46,470 bases of DNA from an uncultured Christensenellaceae bacterium (GTDB taxonomy: Bacteria; Bacillota; Clostridia; Christensenellales; UBA3700). Under the pieces are notes generated by a model that had not been told where the DNA came from, did not search any database, and was given only the letters and a program-made list of their open reading frames with translations. Each line of letters opens with the position of its first letter. The stretch's first letter is position 1. A program made the position numbers and the translations under genes. Location: positions 1 to 46,470 of the forward strand of contig CALWKU010000059.1 of the NCBI GenBank assembly GCA_944381345.1, in the 5' to 3' direction. This document shows positions 17,840-25,417 of the stretch, piece after piece.

Positions 17840-19105
17840 ATGAATACAACGCTTTTTGAATTTTGCGACGGTCTGCGGCTCGTCCATGCGAGGATGGACG
17901 GAGTGAGATCTGTAGCGATCGGCGTACTTACCGGGGCGGGCAGCGCCAACGAGAGCGCCGAAAACAACGGGATATCACATCTCATCGAGCATATGCTCTT
18001 TAAGGGCACGGCGACGCGGTCGTCTTACGACATCGTCAAAGAAGTGGACGCGCTCGGCGCGCAGATCAACGCCTACACGACAAAACAGGCGACCTGTTTT
18101 TATACGATAGGGCTGGACGACGCGAGCGAGAAATGCGCGGAGATCTTGTCCGATCTGCTGTTTGCGTCCAAACTCGACCCGGAGGAGCTTGAACGTGAAA
18201 AAAAGGTCGTACTCGAGGAGATATCGATGTCCGAGGACGATTACGGCGACGTATGCGCGGATATTGCCGCGGCGGGCTACTTCGGTTCAAATCCTTTGGG
18301 GATGCCCATACTTGGCACGCGCGGCAACGTCAAAAAATTCAAGCGTGAAGATCTTGCGGCGTACATCGCCGCAAACTACCGCGTCAAGTCCACCGTGATA
18401 GCGATTGCGGGCAACCTCGACTTCGATCGCGCAAAGGACATCGTGCAAAAGTATTTTGTCGGCAGGTTTTCGGCAGGGGAACGCGAGTGGCGCGACGCGC
18501 CGCGCAGCGGCGGTCCCGTTCAAAATTACCGCTTTAAGGACATCGAGCAGTCGCACATCATCGTGACGATGCCGTCCGTCAAGTACAACGCCGAGAGCGA
18601 CCTTGCGGTGATGCTGCTCAATCAGATTTTGGGCGGGGGGATGTCGAGCCGCCTGTTCTTCGAGATCCGCGAAAAATTAGGGCTCGCCTACAACGTCTAT
18701 TCCTATCAGGGCACATACGTCGGCAACGGCACGCTCAACATATATATCGGCACAAATCGAGATTCGGTCGGCAAGGCGGCGGACGTCGCGGCGCAAGTCG
18801 TCGCCGACATCCGCAAGCGCGGTTTGACGCGCGAGGAATTTGACAGGGGCGTTCAGCAATTGCGCGGCGCGTACATTCTGGGGCAGGAGAGCAGCGGGTC
18901 GATAATGCGCCTGTTTGCCAAGCACGCGCTCTATACGGACGAACTGTTCGATTTCGACAAGAGGATAAGGGACATCTACGCTCTCGACTATGACGGCGTA
19001 GGGCGAGCGATCGGCGGCGAACTCGATCTGTCCGCCGCGTGCGTCGCGTATGTCGGCAGAGAGGTCGACAAAGATCTGTTGCAGCGGTTTGCGGACAGAG
19101 CGTGA
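17840..19105 (+). CDS. M16-family zinc metallopeptidase (MlpA/YmxG-like)
   Basis: This 421-residue cytoplasmic peptidase belongs to the pitrilysin/processing-peptidase family. It carries the inverted zinc motif HLIEH (residues 47-51) with the downstream EEISMSEDD glutamate, and a second, non-catalytic homologous half with the GGGMSSRLFFEIREKLGLAY block. One protein of this size normally forms a dimer. In Bacillus the homologue mlpA lies next to pnp and ylxY, as here. The ATG at 17840 is preceded by AAAGGTGA; an upstream in-frame ATG at 17789 lies before the promoter and is rejected. The dut gene follows after seven bases. Confidence 0.92.
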   Translation: MNTTLFEFCDGLRLVHARMDGVRSVAIGVLTGAGSANESAENNGISHLIEHMLFKGTATRSSYDIVKEVDALGAQINAYTTKQATCFYTIGLDDASEKCAEILSDLLFASKLDPEELEREKKVVLEEISMSEDDYGDVCADIAAAGYFGSNPLGMPILGTRGNVKKFKREDLAAYIAANYRVKSTVIAIAGNLDFDRAKDIVQKYFVGRFSAGEREWRDAPRSGGPVQNYRFKDIEQSHIIVTMPSVKYNAESDLAVMLLNQILGGGMSSRLFFEIREKLGLAYNVYSYQGTYVGNGTLNIYIGTNRDSVGKAADVAAQVVADIRKRGLTREEFDRGVQQLRGAYILGQESSGSIMRLFAKHALYTDELFDFDKRIRDIYALDYDGVGRAIGGELDLSAACVAYVGREVDKDLLQRFADRA

Positions 19106-19112
19106 GGCGGAT

Positions 19113-19526
19113 ATGGACATTCAAAAGATAAAAGACATCATAGGAGGCGACGAGGACAAGCTGAACAAGATCTTCGCGTTGCAGGCGCAGCTTGACGGCG
19201 ACATCCGCCAAAGGCGCGGGCTGGACGCGCCGAGCCGCGAAAACGAATGCGAGTGGATACAGCGCAAAACGCTCGCCATGCTGTCCGAACTTGCGGAATT
19301 GCTGGACGAAGTCAATTTCAAGTGGTGGAAGAACCCCAAGCCCGTCGACGACGACCGCGTCAAGTCGGAACTTGTGGACATCCTGCATTTCTTTGTCAGT
19401 ATGTGTTTGACCGCGGGCATGGACGCGGACGAGCTGTTTTGCCGATATCTCGAAAAGAACGGCGAGAACTTCGACCGCCAATACGGCAGGAGCGAAAAGA
19501 AAGGCTACGACATTACGGACAGGTAG
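19113..19526 (+). CDS. dut: Dimeric all-alpha dUTP diphosphatase
   Basis: This 137-residue protein of the dUTPase_2 (all-alpha NTP pyrophosphatase, MazG-like) family hydrolyses dUTP to dUMP and pyrophosphate, limiting uracil in DNA and feeding dTMP synthesis. The magnesium-binding helices are visible: ELAELLDEVNFKWWK and ELVDILHFFVSMCL. The N-terminal helix with FALQAQLD also fits. The start at 19113 is seven bases after the M16 stop with GAGGCGG upstream, so both are probably on one transcript. Confidence 0.9.
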   Translation: MDIQKIKDIIGGDEDKLNKIFALQAQLDGDIRQRRGLDAPSRENECEWIQRKTLAMLSELAELLDEVNFKWWKNPKPVDDDRVKSELVDILHFFVSMCLTAGMDADELFCRYLEKNGENFDRQYGRSEKKGYDITDR

Positions 19527-19590
19527 TATCTTTTTCGGTTCAACGGCAACACTCGGGATAGCGGTTACATAAATCAAGGAGGTAACCTTT

Positions 19591-19740
19591 ATGTCGAGAG
19601 TATGCCAGTACAAGACGGGCGAGAGACCGGGCAGAGGCAGCTACACTTGCTGCAACTGCGGTTTTTGTCTCAAACTCGGCGCGGACGACAAGATGCCGCC
19701 GTGTCCCAATTGCAACAATACGACTTTCACAAAGGCGTGA
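19591..19740 (+). CDS. Zinc-ribbon microprotein
   Basis: This 49-residue protein has two zinc knuckles, CCNCGFC and CPNC, separated by a short basic/acidic linker, so it most likely folds as a small zinc ribbon. Its ribosome site is perfect (AAGGAGGT, seven bases before the ATG), and a strong terminator follows 22 bases after the stop; both argue strongly for a real, independently expressed gene. The knuckle spacing resembles small zinc-ribbon proteins that are widespread in Bacillota. The function is unknown. Confidence 0.85.
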   Translation: MSRVCQYKTGERPGRGSYTCCNCGFCLKLGADDKMPPCPNCNNTTFTKA

Positions 19741-19762
19741 GCCGAACCGCCGCAAGGCGCCC

Positions 19763-19792
19763 GAGACGCGAAAGCGTCTCATTTTTTTGTTT
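19763..19792 (+). terminator. Intrinsic terminator after the zinc-ribbon gene
   Basis: A perfect 7-bp stem GAGACGC/GCGTCTC with a GAAA tetraloop is followed by ATTTTTTTG. Confidence 0.92.
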
Positions 19793-19847
19793 CAAACGCT
19801 TGCGTGAACGGGCGCGGTTAAGCTATCATGGTCTCGGAGGAAGTTTT

Positions 19848-20660
19848 ATGGCAGAAAATAGCGCCCCGAAGAGCAAACTCGCCCAAAAGGCGGAAAAAGC
19901 GCAGGAGACGGTTTCCAAGCTGAGCAAGGCGTACAGAGCGCTGTTCATCTTGTGGAATTTGCTTTACATAGTCGCCTATTCGGTGTTCATCGTCATCACG
20001 ATGAGCCGCAAGAACGCGGAGATAACATGGCTGCCTTACCTGCTGATCGCGTTTACCGCCGCATATTTCGTCGCCTTTGTGGCAATGATCTTCATGGGCA
20101 GAAGCAACGCGCGGCTCGGTTCGGCGGTCAAGGACTACAAAAGCAGTTTCAAGATAATGAAACTGTGTCTAAAATTGTTCAACCTGCTGCTGACGATAGC
20201 GGTGGTGTTCAACACCGTCTACAACGACAGATCGACCTTTTCGATCGTATTGACGGCGGTTTCCATACCGTACGTCATCTTCCAGATCGTCTCGTCCGTT
20301 AGAAAGATCGTCAAGCGCAAGCGCAAAGAAAAACTCAAAGAGAAGAAGAGCGGGCTGCGCAAAGGGCTTGTGAACGACGTCAAGGATATCATTGTCGAAG
20401 ACGCGCCCGCAAAAGAGGCGGCGGCGACTCTGTCCGAACAAAGCGCGCCCGAGGCGCAGCCTCCCTCCGAGCAAAAACCCGCAAAGAAGGGCATAGCGGC
20501 AAAGATGCAGGAGACCAAGAAAAAGGCGTCCGCAAAGATGCATTCGGTAAAGCAGGCGGCGGACAAGGGCGGTAAGGTGATCGACCGCGTCAAGAAATAC
20601 CGCTCCGACGTCAAAGAGGTCGAGAAAAGCGCAAAGAAAAAGAAAAAGGACGACAAATAA
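19848..20660 (+). CDS. Four-helix membrane protein with lysine-rich tail, unknown function
   Basis: I do not recognise this 270-residue protein. A charged, possibly coiled N-terminus (residues 1-30) leads into four predicted membrane helices at about 31-52, 61-83, 108-125 and 131-150. A long cytoplasmic tail follows, extremely rich in lysine, alanine and glutamate (for example AKMQETKKKASAKMHSVKQ) and ending KKKKKDDK. Such a basic tail could bind nucleic acid or anionic lipid, but this is speculation. GGAGG lies seven bases before the ATG. It is monocistronic between two terminators, with a possible weak promoter (TTGCGT, 18 bases, TATCAT) just upstream. Confidence 0.8.
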   Translation: MAENSAPKSKLAQKAEKAQETVSKLSKAYRALFILWNLLYIVAYSVFIVITMSRKNAEITWLPYLLIAFTAAYFVAFVAMIFMGRSNARLGSAVKDYKSSFKIMKLCLKLFNLLLTIAVVFNTVYNDRSTFSIVLTAVSIPYVIFQIVSSVRKIVKRKRKEKLKEKKSGLRKGLVNDVKDIIVEDAPAKEAAATLSEQSAPEAQPPSEQKPAKKGIAAKMQETKKKASAKMHSVKQAADKGGKVIDRVKKYRSDVKEVEKSAKKKKKDDK

Positions 20661-20665
20661 AAAAA

Positions 20666-20696
20666 TACGGCGCCTCGACGGCGCCGTAAATTTTTT
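20666..20696. terminator. Bidirectional terminator between convergent genes
   Basis: A perfect 9-bp stem (TACGGCGCC/GGCGCCGTA) has a 5-base loop, six Ts after it and an A-rich run before it. It can therefore end transcription from both the plus-strand membrane protein gene and the minus-strand peptidase gene. Confidence 0.9.
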
Positions 20697-20700
20697 GAGT

Positions 20701-21924
20701 TCAGCCTTGCAAGCCCTTTTCGTCGAATTCGTTGATGAAGTCGATCGTGATGTCGAGTACCTTTGATAGACACTCGGGACTGAGGTTGTCGTAGTCGTCG
20801 CGGCGGGTGTGGTAGTAGTCTTTGACTTGCGGAGCCATGGCGGCGATGCAGGTCGACTTGCGTCCCGCCTGAGCAAAAGCCGCGCTGTCGGTCGCGCCGG
20901 CATAGACGGAGCCGAATTTGAGATCCATGCCGTTCTTGGCGGCGGCGCGCTTGACCAACTCGCAAGTGGGCATATCCACCTTGACCGTGCCGTTGAGGTC
21001 GCGGTTGTAGATTGCAAGGTGTTCCAACTCGCGCAGAGTTTCGTAGGTGACAAAGATGGTCTCTATGCCCGGTTCCAAGCCGTATTCGGGATTGAGTTTG
21101 CAAAACGCCTTTGCTCCGCGCAGACCGGCCTCTTCCGAACCGGTGACGAGGGCGACGACTTCGGTATTTTCAAAGCGGAAACCGTTGTCGTGCATCAATT
21201 TGAGGACTGCGATCGACATATAGCACGCGGTGAGGTTGTCGTTTGCGCCCGGGACGACCTTCTTGGTGTCCGAGAACATATAGAAACACAGCAGCGCGGG
21301 CACAAATATCACCGACGCGATCGCCATATAGAGCGCCGCGCCCGACGGAGTGCCGACGACGCCGGTCGTAGCCATCGCCACAACGGAGACGACGATGGTG
21401 TAGATGACCGAGATCACCGGGATGATGATGCTGGTGAGGAAGAGATAGTATCCTCCGACATGATGCCAATGCCATTCGTACGCCGCGTCCGAGTGCCCGT
21501 TGAGGACGATGCGGCGTTTGACTTCGCCGGTCGGCTTGATCGTGCCCATGACGTTGCCCGAAGTGCGCTTTTTGAACATGAAGTCGATCATTTGGCGATA
21601 GAATACAAATTCGCCGATCATCGGCAGCAGTCCGAGTATGACCAGCACGAGGCTGACGATCGGCGCGAAGAACAGCGTAATGATCGAGATCAGCGCGCAG
21701 GTTGCGGTGATGTACGTCCAACCGAAGAACGCGTGCGGGGCGACCTTGAAGGTCTCGCTGCGCACTTCGTCGGAGTATTCCGCCATTTGATCCTTCATGT
21801 AGGCGAGCGCCTTGTTTTCGCCATCCGAGCCGGGATCGCGGTCGCCGAATTGCTTGATGACGTGTTCGATCTCGTCGCAGATGAACTTGACGCCGTCTTG
21901 ACGTTGTTGCTGAGAGATGTCCAT
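20701..21924 (-). CDS. M28-family zinc peptidase with inserted membrane segments
   Basis: This 407-residue protein has the metal-binding set of an M28 aminopeptidase: HSD (H144), GANDNLT (D229), GSEEAG (E264/E265), ATDSAAF (D346) and DYYHTRRDD (H372). It is thus probably active on peptides with two zinc ions. It is unusual in having hydrophobic segments placed within the peptidase fold: two helices at about 66-105, before the first ligand, and two or three at about 160-217, between the first two ligands. This makes it a membrane-embedded peptidase, whereas most M28 members are secreted or cytosolic. GGGAGGAA precedes the ATG and a good promoter lies upstream. The substrate is unknown. Confidence 0.85.
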   Translation of the reverse strand: MDISQQQRQDGVKFICDEIEHVIKQFGDRDPGSDGENKALAYMKDQMAEYSDEVRSETFKVAPHAFFGWTYITATCALISIITLFFAPIVSLVLVILGLLPMIGEFVFYRQMIDFMFKKRTSGNVMGTIKPTGEVKRRIVLNGHSDAAYEWHWHHVGGYYLFLTSIIIPVISVIYTIVVSVVAMATTGVVGTPSGAALYMAIASVIFVPALLCFYMFSDTKKVVPGANDNLTACYMSIAVLKLMHDNGFRFENTEVVALVTGSEEAGLRGAKAFCKLNPEYGLEPGIETIFVTYETLRELEHLAIYNRDLNGTVKVDMPTCELVKRAAAKNGMDLKFGSVYAGATDSAAFAQAGRKSTCIAAMAPQVKDYYHTRRDDYDNLSPECLSKVLDITIDFINEFDEKGLQG

Positions 21925-21955
21925 TTCTTCCTCCCTGTGTTGGATTTATAGTTCT

Positions 21956-21984
21956 ATTATATTGCAGATCGCGCGCGATGTCCA
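21956..21984 (-). promoter_or_regulatory. Promoter for the M28 peptidase gene
   Basis: Read on the minus strand: TGGACA (21984-21979), 17 bases, TATAAT (21961-21956). The spacer holds most of a perfect 12-base palindrome, ATCGCGCGCGAT (21968-21979), a possible operator. Confidence 0.78.
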
Positions 21985-22038
21985 TTGTATTCGCGCAAAA
22001 GTTCGGATATATTTTACCTGCATTTTACAGTCCCGCTC

Positions 22039-22067
22039 TTGCGTATTTCTGTCTCGTGTGCGATAAT
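22039..22067 (+). promoter_or_regulatory. Promoter for the small membrane protein gene at 22084
   Basis: TTGCGT at 22039-22044, a 17-base spacer and GATAAT at 22062-22067. The ATG follows only 16 bases after the -10 box. Confidence 0.6.
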
Positions 22068-22083
22068 ATAGAAAAGGTGGATC

Positions 22084-22500
22084 ATGAAGACCGAAATAAA
22101 AGAAAGGATATTGCTCAAATTGCTGACCGTTTTCGTGCTGCTCTGTATCGTAGGGCTGACCGCGTTGACGGTATGCGTCGCGGAGACGCAGGAGGGCACC
22201 GCCACGATAGGCGAATCGGGCGACGTTTTGTTTTATATTCTCGTCGCGCTGCTCGTCGTCGCCGTTATTGCGATATGCATAGTATTTCGCAGATCCAAGC
22301 GTTTTGTCGTCAAGGAGCGCGAACGCGCCGCCGAACTGAACAAGGAGACTCCTCCCTTCAAGGAGATCCGCGTCTACGACGAGGAATACGTCAACGCAAA
22401 GTCGGCCGCCGACAAAGCCAAACGCCATGTCGAAGAGCTTGCAAAAGAGGAGAGCGCGCACGCGGTTGCACAGGGTGCAACGCCCGAGCCAAAAGATTAA
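22084..22500 (+). CDS. Small two-helix membrane protein, unknown function
   Basis: I do not recognise this 138-residue protein. It has two membrane helices (about 9-33 and 48-68) separated by a short external loop, then a charged cytoplasmic tail rich in Glu, Lys and Ala (AKSAADKAKRHVEELAKEE), likely helical. AAAGGTGG precedes the ATG closely. It is transcribed divergently from the M28 peptidase gene, and two good promoters share the 159-bp gap, which hints at joint regulation only. It also precedes the lipoprotein genes, but they have their own promoters. Confidence 0.75.
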   Translation: MKTEIKERILLKLLTVFVLLCIVGLTALTVCVAETQEGTATIGESGDVLFYILVALLVVAVIAICIVFRRSKRFVVKERERAAELNKETPPFKEIRVYDEEYVNAKSAADKAKRHVEELAKEESAHAVAQGATPEPKD

Positions 22501-22520
22501 AAATATGTGAAAAATATTTG

Positions 22521-22549
22521 CCGCACCGCTTGTCAACAGGGCGGTGCGG
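22521..22549 (+). promoter_or_regulatory. Inverted repeat enclosing the -35 box of the lipoprotein A gene
   Basis: CCGCACCGC at 22521-22529 pairs perfectly with GCGGTGCGG at 22541-22549. The 11-base loop begins with the -35 hexamer TTGTCA. It could be an operator or the terminator of the upstream gene, though no T tract follows. Confidence 0.5.
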
Positions 22550-22558
22550 TGCTATAAT
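22530..22558 (+). promoter_or_regulatory. Promoter for lipoprotein A
   Basis: TTGTCA at 22530-22535, a 17-base spacer and a perfect TATAAT at 22553-22558. AGGAGG follows at about 22577-22582, before the ATG at 22590. Confidence 0.82.
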
Positions 22559-22589
22559 TAAACTATAAAATATCCATAGGAGGATAATT

Positions 22590-23015
22590 ATGAAAAAGAG
22601 AATAGCAATCGTCAGCACCATTTTGGTCGTTGCCCTTATCGCAGTGTTCGCATTCGCGGCTTGCACCCCGTCGTACAGCTCTTTGGTAAAAAAGTATGAG
22701 GGCGAAGGCTATACCGTGATAGGCGGCGAGGCGGAAGAAGCGGCGGAAGCCATCGAATCGGCAAGTGTTATCATGTTGGTTTTGAGTCTCATAGGATTGT
22801 CCGACGATGATATCAATCCCGATGAATCCACCATTCAATACGCTTTGCTTGCCAGCAAAGGTTCGAACGGCGTTCTTGTCATTTCCACCAATGATGATTC
22901 GTTCGCAAACGGTATCAAAGAAAAAATCGCCGACTCCGAAGAAGCAAGCAAGTATGTCAAGATCAAGGGCAATACCGTTGCATTCGGCACGAAAGACGCC
23001 GTTGCTCTGTTCTGA
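22590..23015 (+). CDS. Small lipoprotein A, lineage-specific family
   Basis: This 141-residue protein has a positively charged N-terminus, a hydrophobic stretch and a lipobox-like AFAAC, so it should be lipid-anchored on the outer face of the membrane. After the cysteine comes KKYEGEGYTVIGG, a mid-region with IGLSDDD, and a C-terminal beta-like ending FGTKDAVALF. The next two lipoproteins (23370-23759 and 23759-24106) share this layout: a KY..xGY motif after the anchor, LGL plus acidic residues, and a G..(E/D)AV.LF-type end. No known domain is recognised. AGGAGG precedes the start. Confidence 0.82.
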   Translation: MKKRIAIVSTILVVALIAVFAFAACTPSYSSLVKKYEGEGYTVIGGEAEEAAEAIESASVIMLVLSLIGLSDDDINPDESTIQYALLASKGSNGVLVISTNDDSFANGIKEKIADSEEASKYVKIKGNTVAFGTKDAVALF

Positions 23016-23038
23016 TAACGGTCAAAACAAACAAAATC

Positions 23039-23061
23039 GACGGACTCCGGTCCGTCTTTTT
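23039..23061 (+). terminator. Terminator after lipoprotein A
   Basis: GACGGAC/GTCCGTC is a perfect 7-bp stem with a TCCG loop, followed by five Ts. Confidence 0.88.
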
Positions 23062-23065
23062 GTTT

Positions 23066-23284
23066 GCGAAAAGCAGCGCAAATGCTAAGGTTTTGACCGA
23101 AAATGCATAACAACTTTTAGTTTTATTCACCAAAATCGAAAAATTCTTGATTTTGTGGAATAAGCATGTCTCCAAAAGGCGTCGTCGAACATCGCAAGCA
23201 TTTCAAGACGTGTCCGGCGAGCGCATGCTTTCGATGACATGAGGGTGATTGACATCGCCGATTGGCTGACGAGATAAATTTTCA
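23066..23284. other. Non-coding stretch between lipoprotein A and B
   Basis: About 220 bases with no convincing gene. It contains a weak hairpin (CAAAATC/GATTTTG at about 23141-23165), a distant inverted pair AAGCATG/CATGCTT, and a TTGACA (23249) with a GATAAA 18 bases later that could be a second promoter. Short open frames here have no ribosome sites. Confidence 0.5.
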
Positions 23285-23313
23285 TTGCCAACGCGCGTAA
23301 AAAGTATTATAAT
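23285..23313 (+). promoter_or_regulatory. Promoter for lipoproteins B and C
   Basis: TTGCCA at 23285-23290, 17 bases, TATAAT at 23308-23313. The transcript would begin almost directly at a hairpin (GCGGCAGAC-TTC-GTC-T-TGCCGC, 23321-23342), which may stabilise the 5' end. Confidence 0.8.
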
Positions 23314-23369
23314 ATTATCGGCGGCAGACTTCGTCTTGCCGCGCAATAAGTTTACAGCGGGGATCCGTT

Positions 23370-23759
23370 ATGAAAAGATCAAAAGTCGTCGTCGTTTCGA
23401 TCGCGCTCGTTTTGGCGCTGACGTTGCTGCTGTGCGCGTGCACTCCGAGCAAGGACGCCGTCAGGGCGAAGTATGAAAACGCCGGCTATCTCTACGACAA
23501 CATCAGCGCGCATACGCTCGGGCTGAGTTCCGATGACGTCGAATACGTCTTTGCCGCTCACCGCGTCGCCTCCGAGGACGGCTCGGTCGCGGCGGCTGAG
23601 ATCGAGGTCGTGTTGTTTGTCGACGAAACTAAGGCGCAGGAGTATTCGGACGCCAAAGCCGCCGAGCATCAAGATGAGATTGAAGGCGGATCGTTCCGAG
23701 TCGCGCTTGACGGCAACTTCGTGCTTTCGGGTACGCCCGAAGCGGTAGAGCTGTTTTGA
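23370..23759 (+). CDS. Small lipoprotein B, lineage-specific family
   Basis: This 129-residue predicted lipoprotein has a basic start (MKRSK), a hydrophobic helix and the lipobox LLCAC. It then has AKYENAGYLYDN, LGLSSDDVEYVF and the C-terminal FVLSGTPEAVELF. The stretch LGLSSDDVEYVF closely matches LGLDDGDVDFVY in lipoprotein C, so the two are paralogues, and A is a more distant member. GGGG lies before the ATG. The stop overlaps the start of lipoprotein C (TGATG), so they are coupled. The function is unknown; the architecture resembles a small ligand- or surface-binding lipoprotein. Confidence 0.82.
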   Translation: MKRSKVVVVSIALVLALTLLLCACTPSKDAVRAKYENAGYLYDNISAHTLGLSSDDVEYVFAAHRVASEDGSVAAAEIEVVLFVDETKAQEYSDAKAAEHQDEIEGGSFRVALDGNFVLSGTPEAVELF

Positions 23760-24106
23760 TGAAAAGGGCGGTCGTTCTCGCCGCGGTCGTCGCGGCGCTG
23801 TGCATATGTCTTGCCGCCTGCACGGGCGAGCAGGGCGAAGTGCGCGAGAAGTACGCGTTGCTCGGCTATGACGCCTACGACGTTTCGCCCGAGGATCTCG
23901 GGCTTGACGACGGCGACGTGGACTTTGTCTACCGCGGCGTTAAGGGCGCAAATACGTCTGATTTGAGTATAGTCACGGTCATCACTTTCAAAGGACTTGA
24001 TGATTCGCTCGCCTTTGAGGAGGTCAACGCCGACGTTCTTCCCAATCTTATCCGCCGCGGAAGAGCGGTCGTTTTCGGCGACGTAGAAGCGGTGGAGGCG
24101 TATTGA
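23759..24106 (+). CDS. Small lipoprotein C, lineage-specific family
   Basis: This 115-residue predicted lipoprotein has the lipobox LAAC after a hydrophobic N-terminus. EKYALLGYDAYD, LGLDDGDVDFVY and the ending VVFGDVEAVEAY repeat the layout of lipoproteins A and B. The ATG overlaps the stop of B; a TTG three bases earlier is also possible. No domain is recognised. Its nearest relative in the window is B, which suggests a recent tandem duplication followed by divergence. Confidence 0.8.
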   Translation: MKRAVVLAAVVAALCICLAACTGEQGEVREKYALLGYDAYDVSPEDLGLDDGDVDFVYRGVKGANTSDLSIVTVITFKGLDDSLAFEEVNADVLPNLIRRGRAVVFGDVEAVEAY

Positions 24107-24117
24107 CGCGCACGCGG

Positions 24118-24146
24118 TTGACTTTCGCGCGCGCAATAATTATAAT
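24118..24146 (+). promoter_or_regulatory. Promoter for the PTS-IIC-like gene and pepF
   Basis: TTGACT at 24118-24123, 17 bases, TATAAT at 24141-24146. The predicted transcript starts at or near a small hairpin, CGCAC-GAGT-GTGCG (24154-24167). Confidence 0.85.
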
Positions 24147-24189
24147 ATAGTTTCGCACGAGTGTGCGGAATACATATCCAGGGTGGTTT

Positions 24190-25416
24190 ATGCAGCAAGA
24201 CGATCGAAAGATTGCGGAAGACGCGCAAAACACCTCAGAGGAAGCAGTAGTCAAAGACCCTCGCACTCCCGCCCGAAAGGTACGGGACATCATCAAAAAG
24301 CTGGCGAAACGTTGGTTCATCGATGCGTTCACCGGCATGGCTCAGGGGCTTTTCGTGACGCTGATCGCGGGCACGATAGTCAAGACGATAGGCGGCATTG
24401 TCGGCGACAACGCCTTCGGCAATATGCTCGTTATGCTCGGCAACATCGCCTCGGTGCTGATGGGCGCGGGTATAGGCGCGGGCATTGCGTCGCACTTGGG
24501 CGCGAAAAAACTTGTCGTGTTCGCGTCGCTGTGCGCGGGCTTTATCGGCGCATATTCGCAGCAATTCCTCGGCGATACGTTCACCGGCGGCTCGCTCGAC
24601 GCGATCGCCGCGCTCATCGTCAAAGGCTCGCCCGGCAACCCTATCGGCGCGTACGTCACGTCGCTTGCGGCGGCGGAGCTCGGGATGCTCGTTTCGGGCA
24701 AGACTAAGCTCGACATACTTCTGGTGCCGCTGACCTGTCTCATGACGGCGTTCGCGTTCGCCTACGTCGCCTATCCGTTTATTTGGCTCATCAATATGTT
24801 GGGCGAGGGTATAGCGGCGGCGACAGCGATCACGCCTTTCTTCATGGGGATAATAGTAGCCGCAGCGATGGGCATACTCTTGACGATGCCGACGTCGAGC
24901 GCGGCGATATGGGTGTCCGTGTCGAGCGCGATCCTGACAAACGGCACCGTCCAACAGCAAGAGGCTATGTATATCGCGGGCGGAGCGGCGGTCGTCGGCT
25001 GCGCGGCGCATATGGTCGGATTCGCGGTGATGAGCTTCAAGGAGAACGGCGTGAGCGGACTGATCTCGCAGGGACTTGGCACGAGTATGCTGCAGATCCC
25101 CAACATCATGCGCAATCCGTGGCTGCTCGTGCCGCCAACGGCGGCGAGCATAGTCGTCGGTCCGATAGCGACGTGCGCGTTCAAACTGCGTTGCGGCGCG
25201 TCGGGCGGAGGAATGGGCACTTGCGGCTTTGTCGGCATCATCGACGCGTTCGAGGCGAGCGTGTCGCAGGGGCATATGAAGTGGTGGCTGTTCGCGATAT
25301 GCGTGGCGTTGCTGTTCTTCGCGCTGCCCGCGCTCATCTCGTGGGGCGTGTGCGAACTGCTGCGCAAGACGGGCAAGATCAAGTTCGGCGACCTCAAGCT
25401 GGACTACGACAATTGA
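24190..25416 (+). CDS. PTS_EIIC_2-type membrane protein (PTS sugar transporter subunit IIC)
   Basis: This 408-residue polytopic membrane protein has about ten hydrophobic segments after a charged N-terminus of some 45 residues. It fits the PTS_EIIC_2 family, with FIDAFTGMAQGLFVTLIAGTI, a glycine-rich GNMLVMLGNIASVLMGAGIG, and a late GGGMGTCGFVGIIDAF. No IIA, IIB, HPr or enzyme I gene is nearby, and no phosphorylatable IIB or IIA domain is fused to it, so sugar phosphorylation cannot be assumed. GGGTGG lies just before the ATG; a GTG at 24163 overlaps the hairpin and is less likely. pepF follows one base after the stop. Confidence 0.8.
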   Translation: MQQDDRKIAEDAQNTSEEAVVKDPRTPARKVRDIIKKLAKRWFIDAFTGMAQGLFVTLIAGTIVKTIGGIVGDNAFGNMLVMLGNIASVLMGAGIGAGIASHLGAKKLVVFASLCAGFIGAYSQQFLGDTFTGGSLDAIAALIVKGSPGNPIGAYVTSLAAAELGMLVSGKTKLDILLVPLTCLMTAFAFAYVAYPFIWLINMLGEGIAAATAITPFFMGIIVAAAMGILLTMPTSSAAIWVSVSSAILTNGTVQQQEAMYIAGGAAVVGCAAHMVGFAVMSFKENGVSGLISQGLGTSMLQIPNIMRNPWLLVPPTAASIVVGPIATCAFKLRCGASGGGMGTCGFVGIIDAFEASVSQGHMKWWLFAICVALLFFALPALISWGVCELLRKTGKIKFGDLKLDYDN

Positions 25417-25417
25417 T

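Noticed and set aside
19602..19847. Extension of the membrane protein at 19848 upstream through the zinc-ribbon gene
   Set aside because: It would run through a strong terminator and overlap a gene with a perfect ribosome site; GGAGG marks the start at 19848.
22084..23015. Toxin-antitoxin pair
   Set aside because: The two genes have separate promoters, one encodes a lipoprotein and neither resembles a toxin or a DNA-binding antitoxin.
23100..23230. Degenerate gene remnant on the minus strand between lipoproteins A and B
   Set aside because: A short open frame exists but has no recognisable protein similarity or ribosome site, so it cannot be supported.
24190..25416. Complete sugar phosphotransferase system
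   Set aside because: Only a IIC-like membrane protein is present; no IIA, IIB, HPr or enzyme I is nearby.
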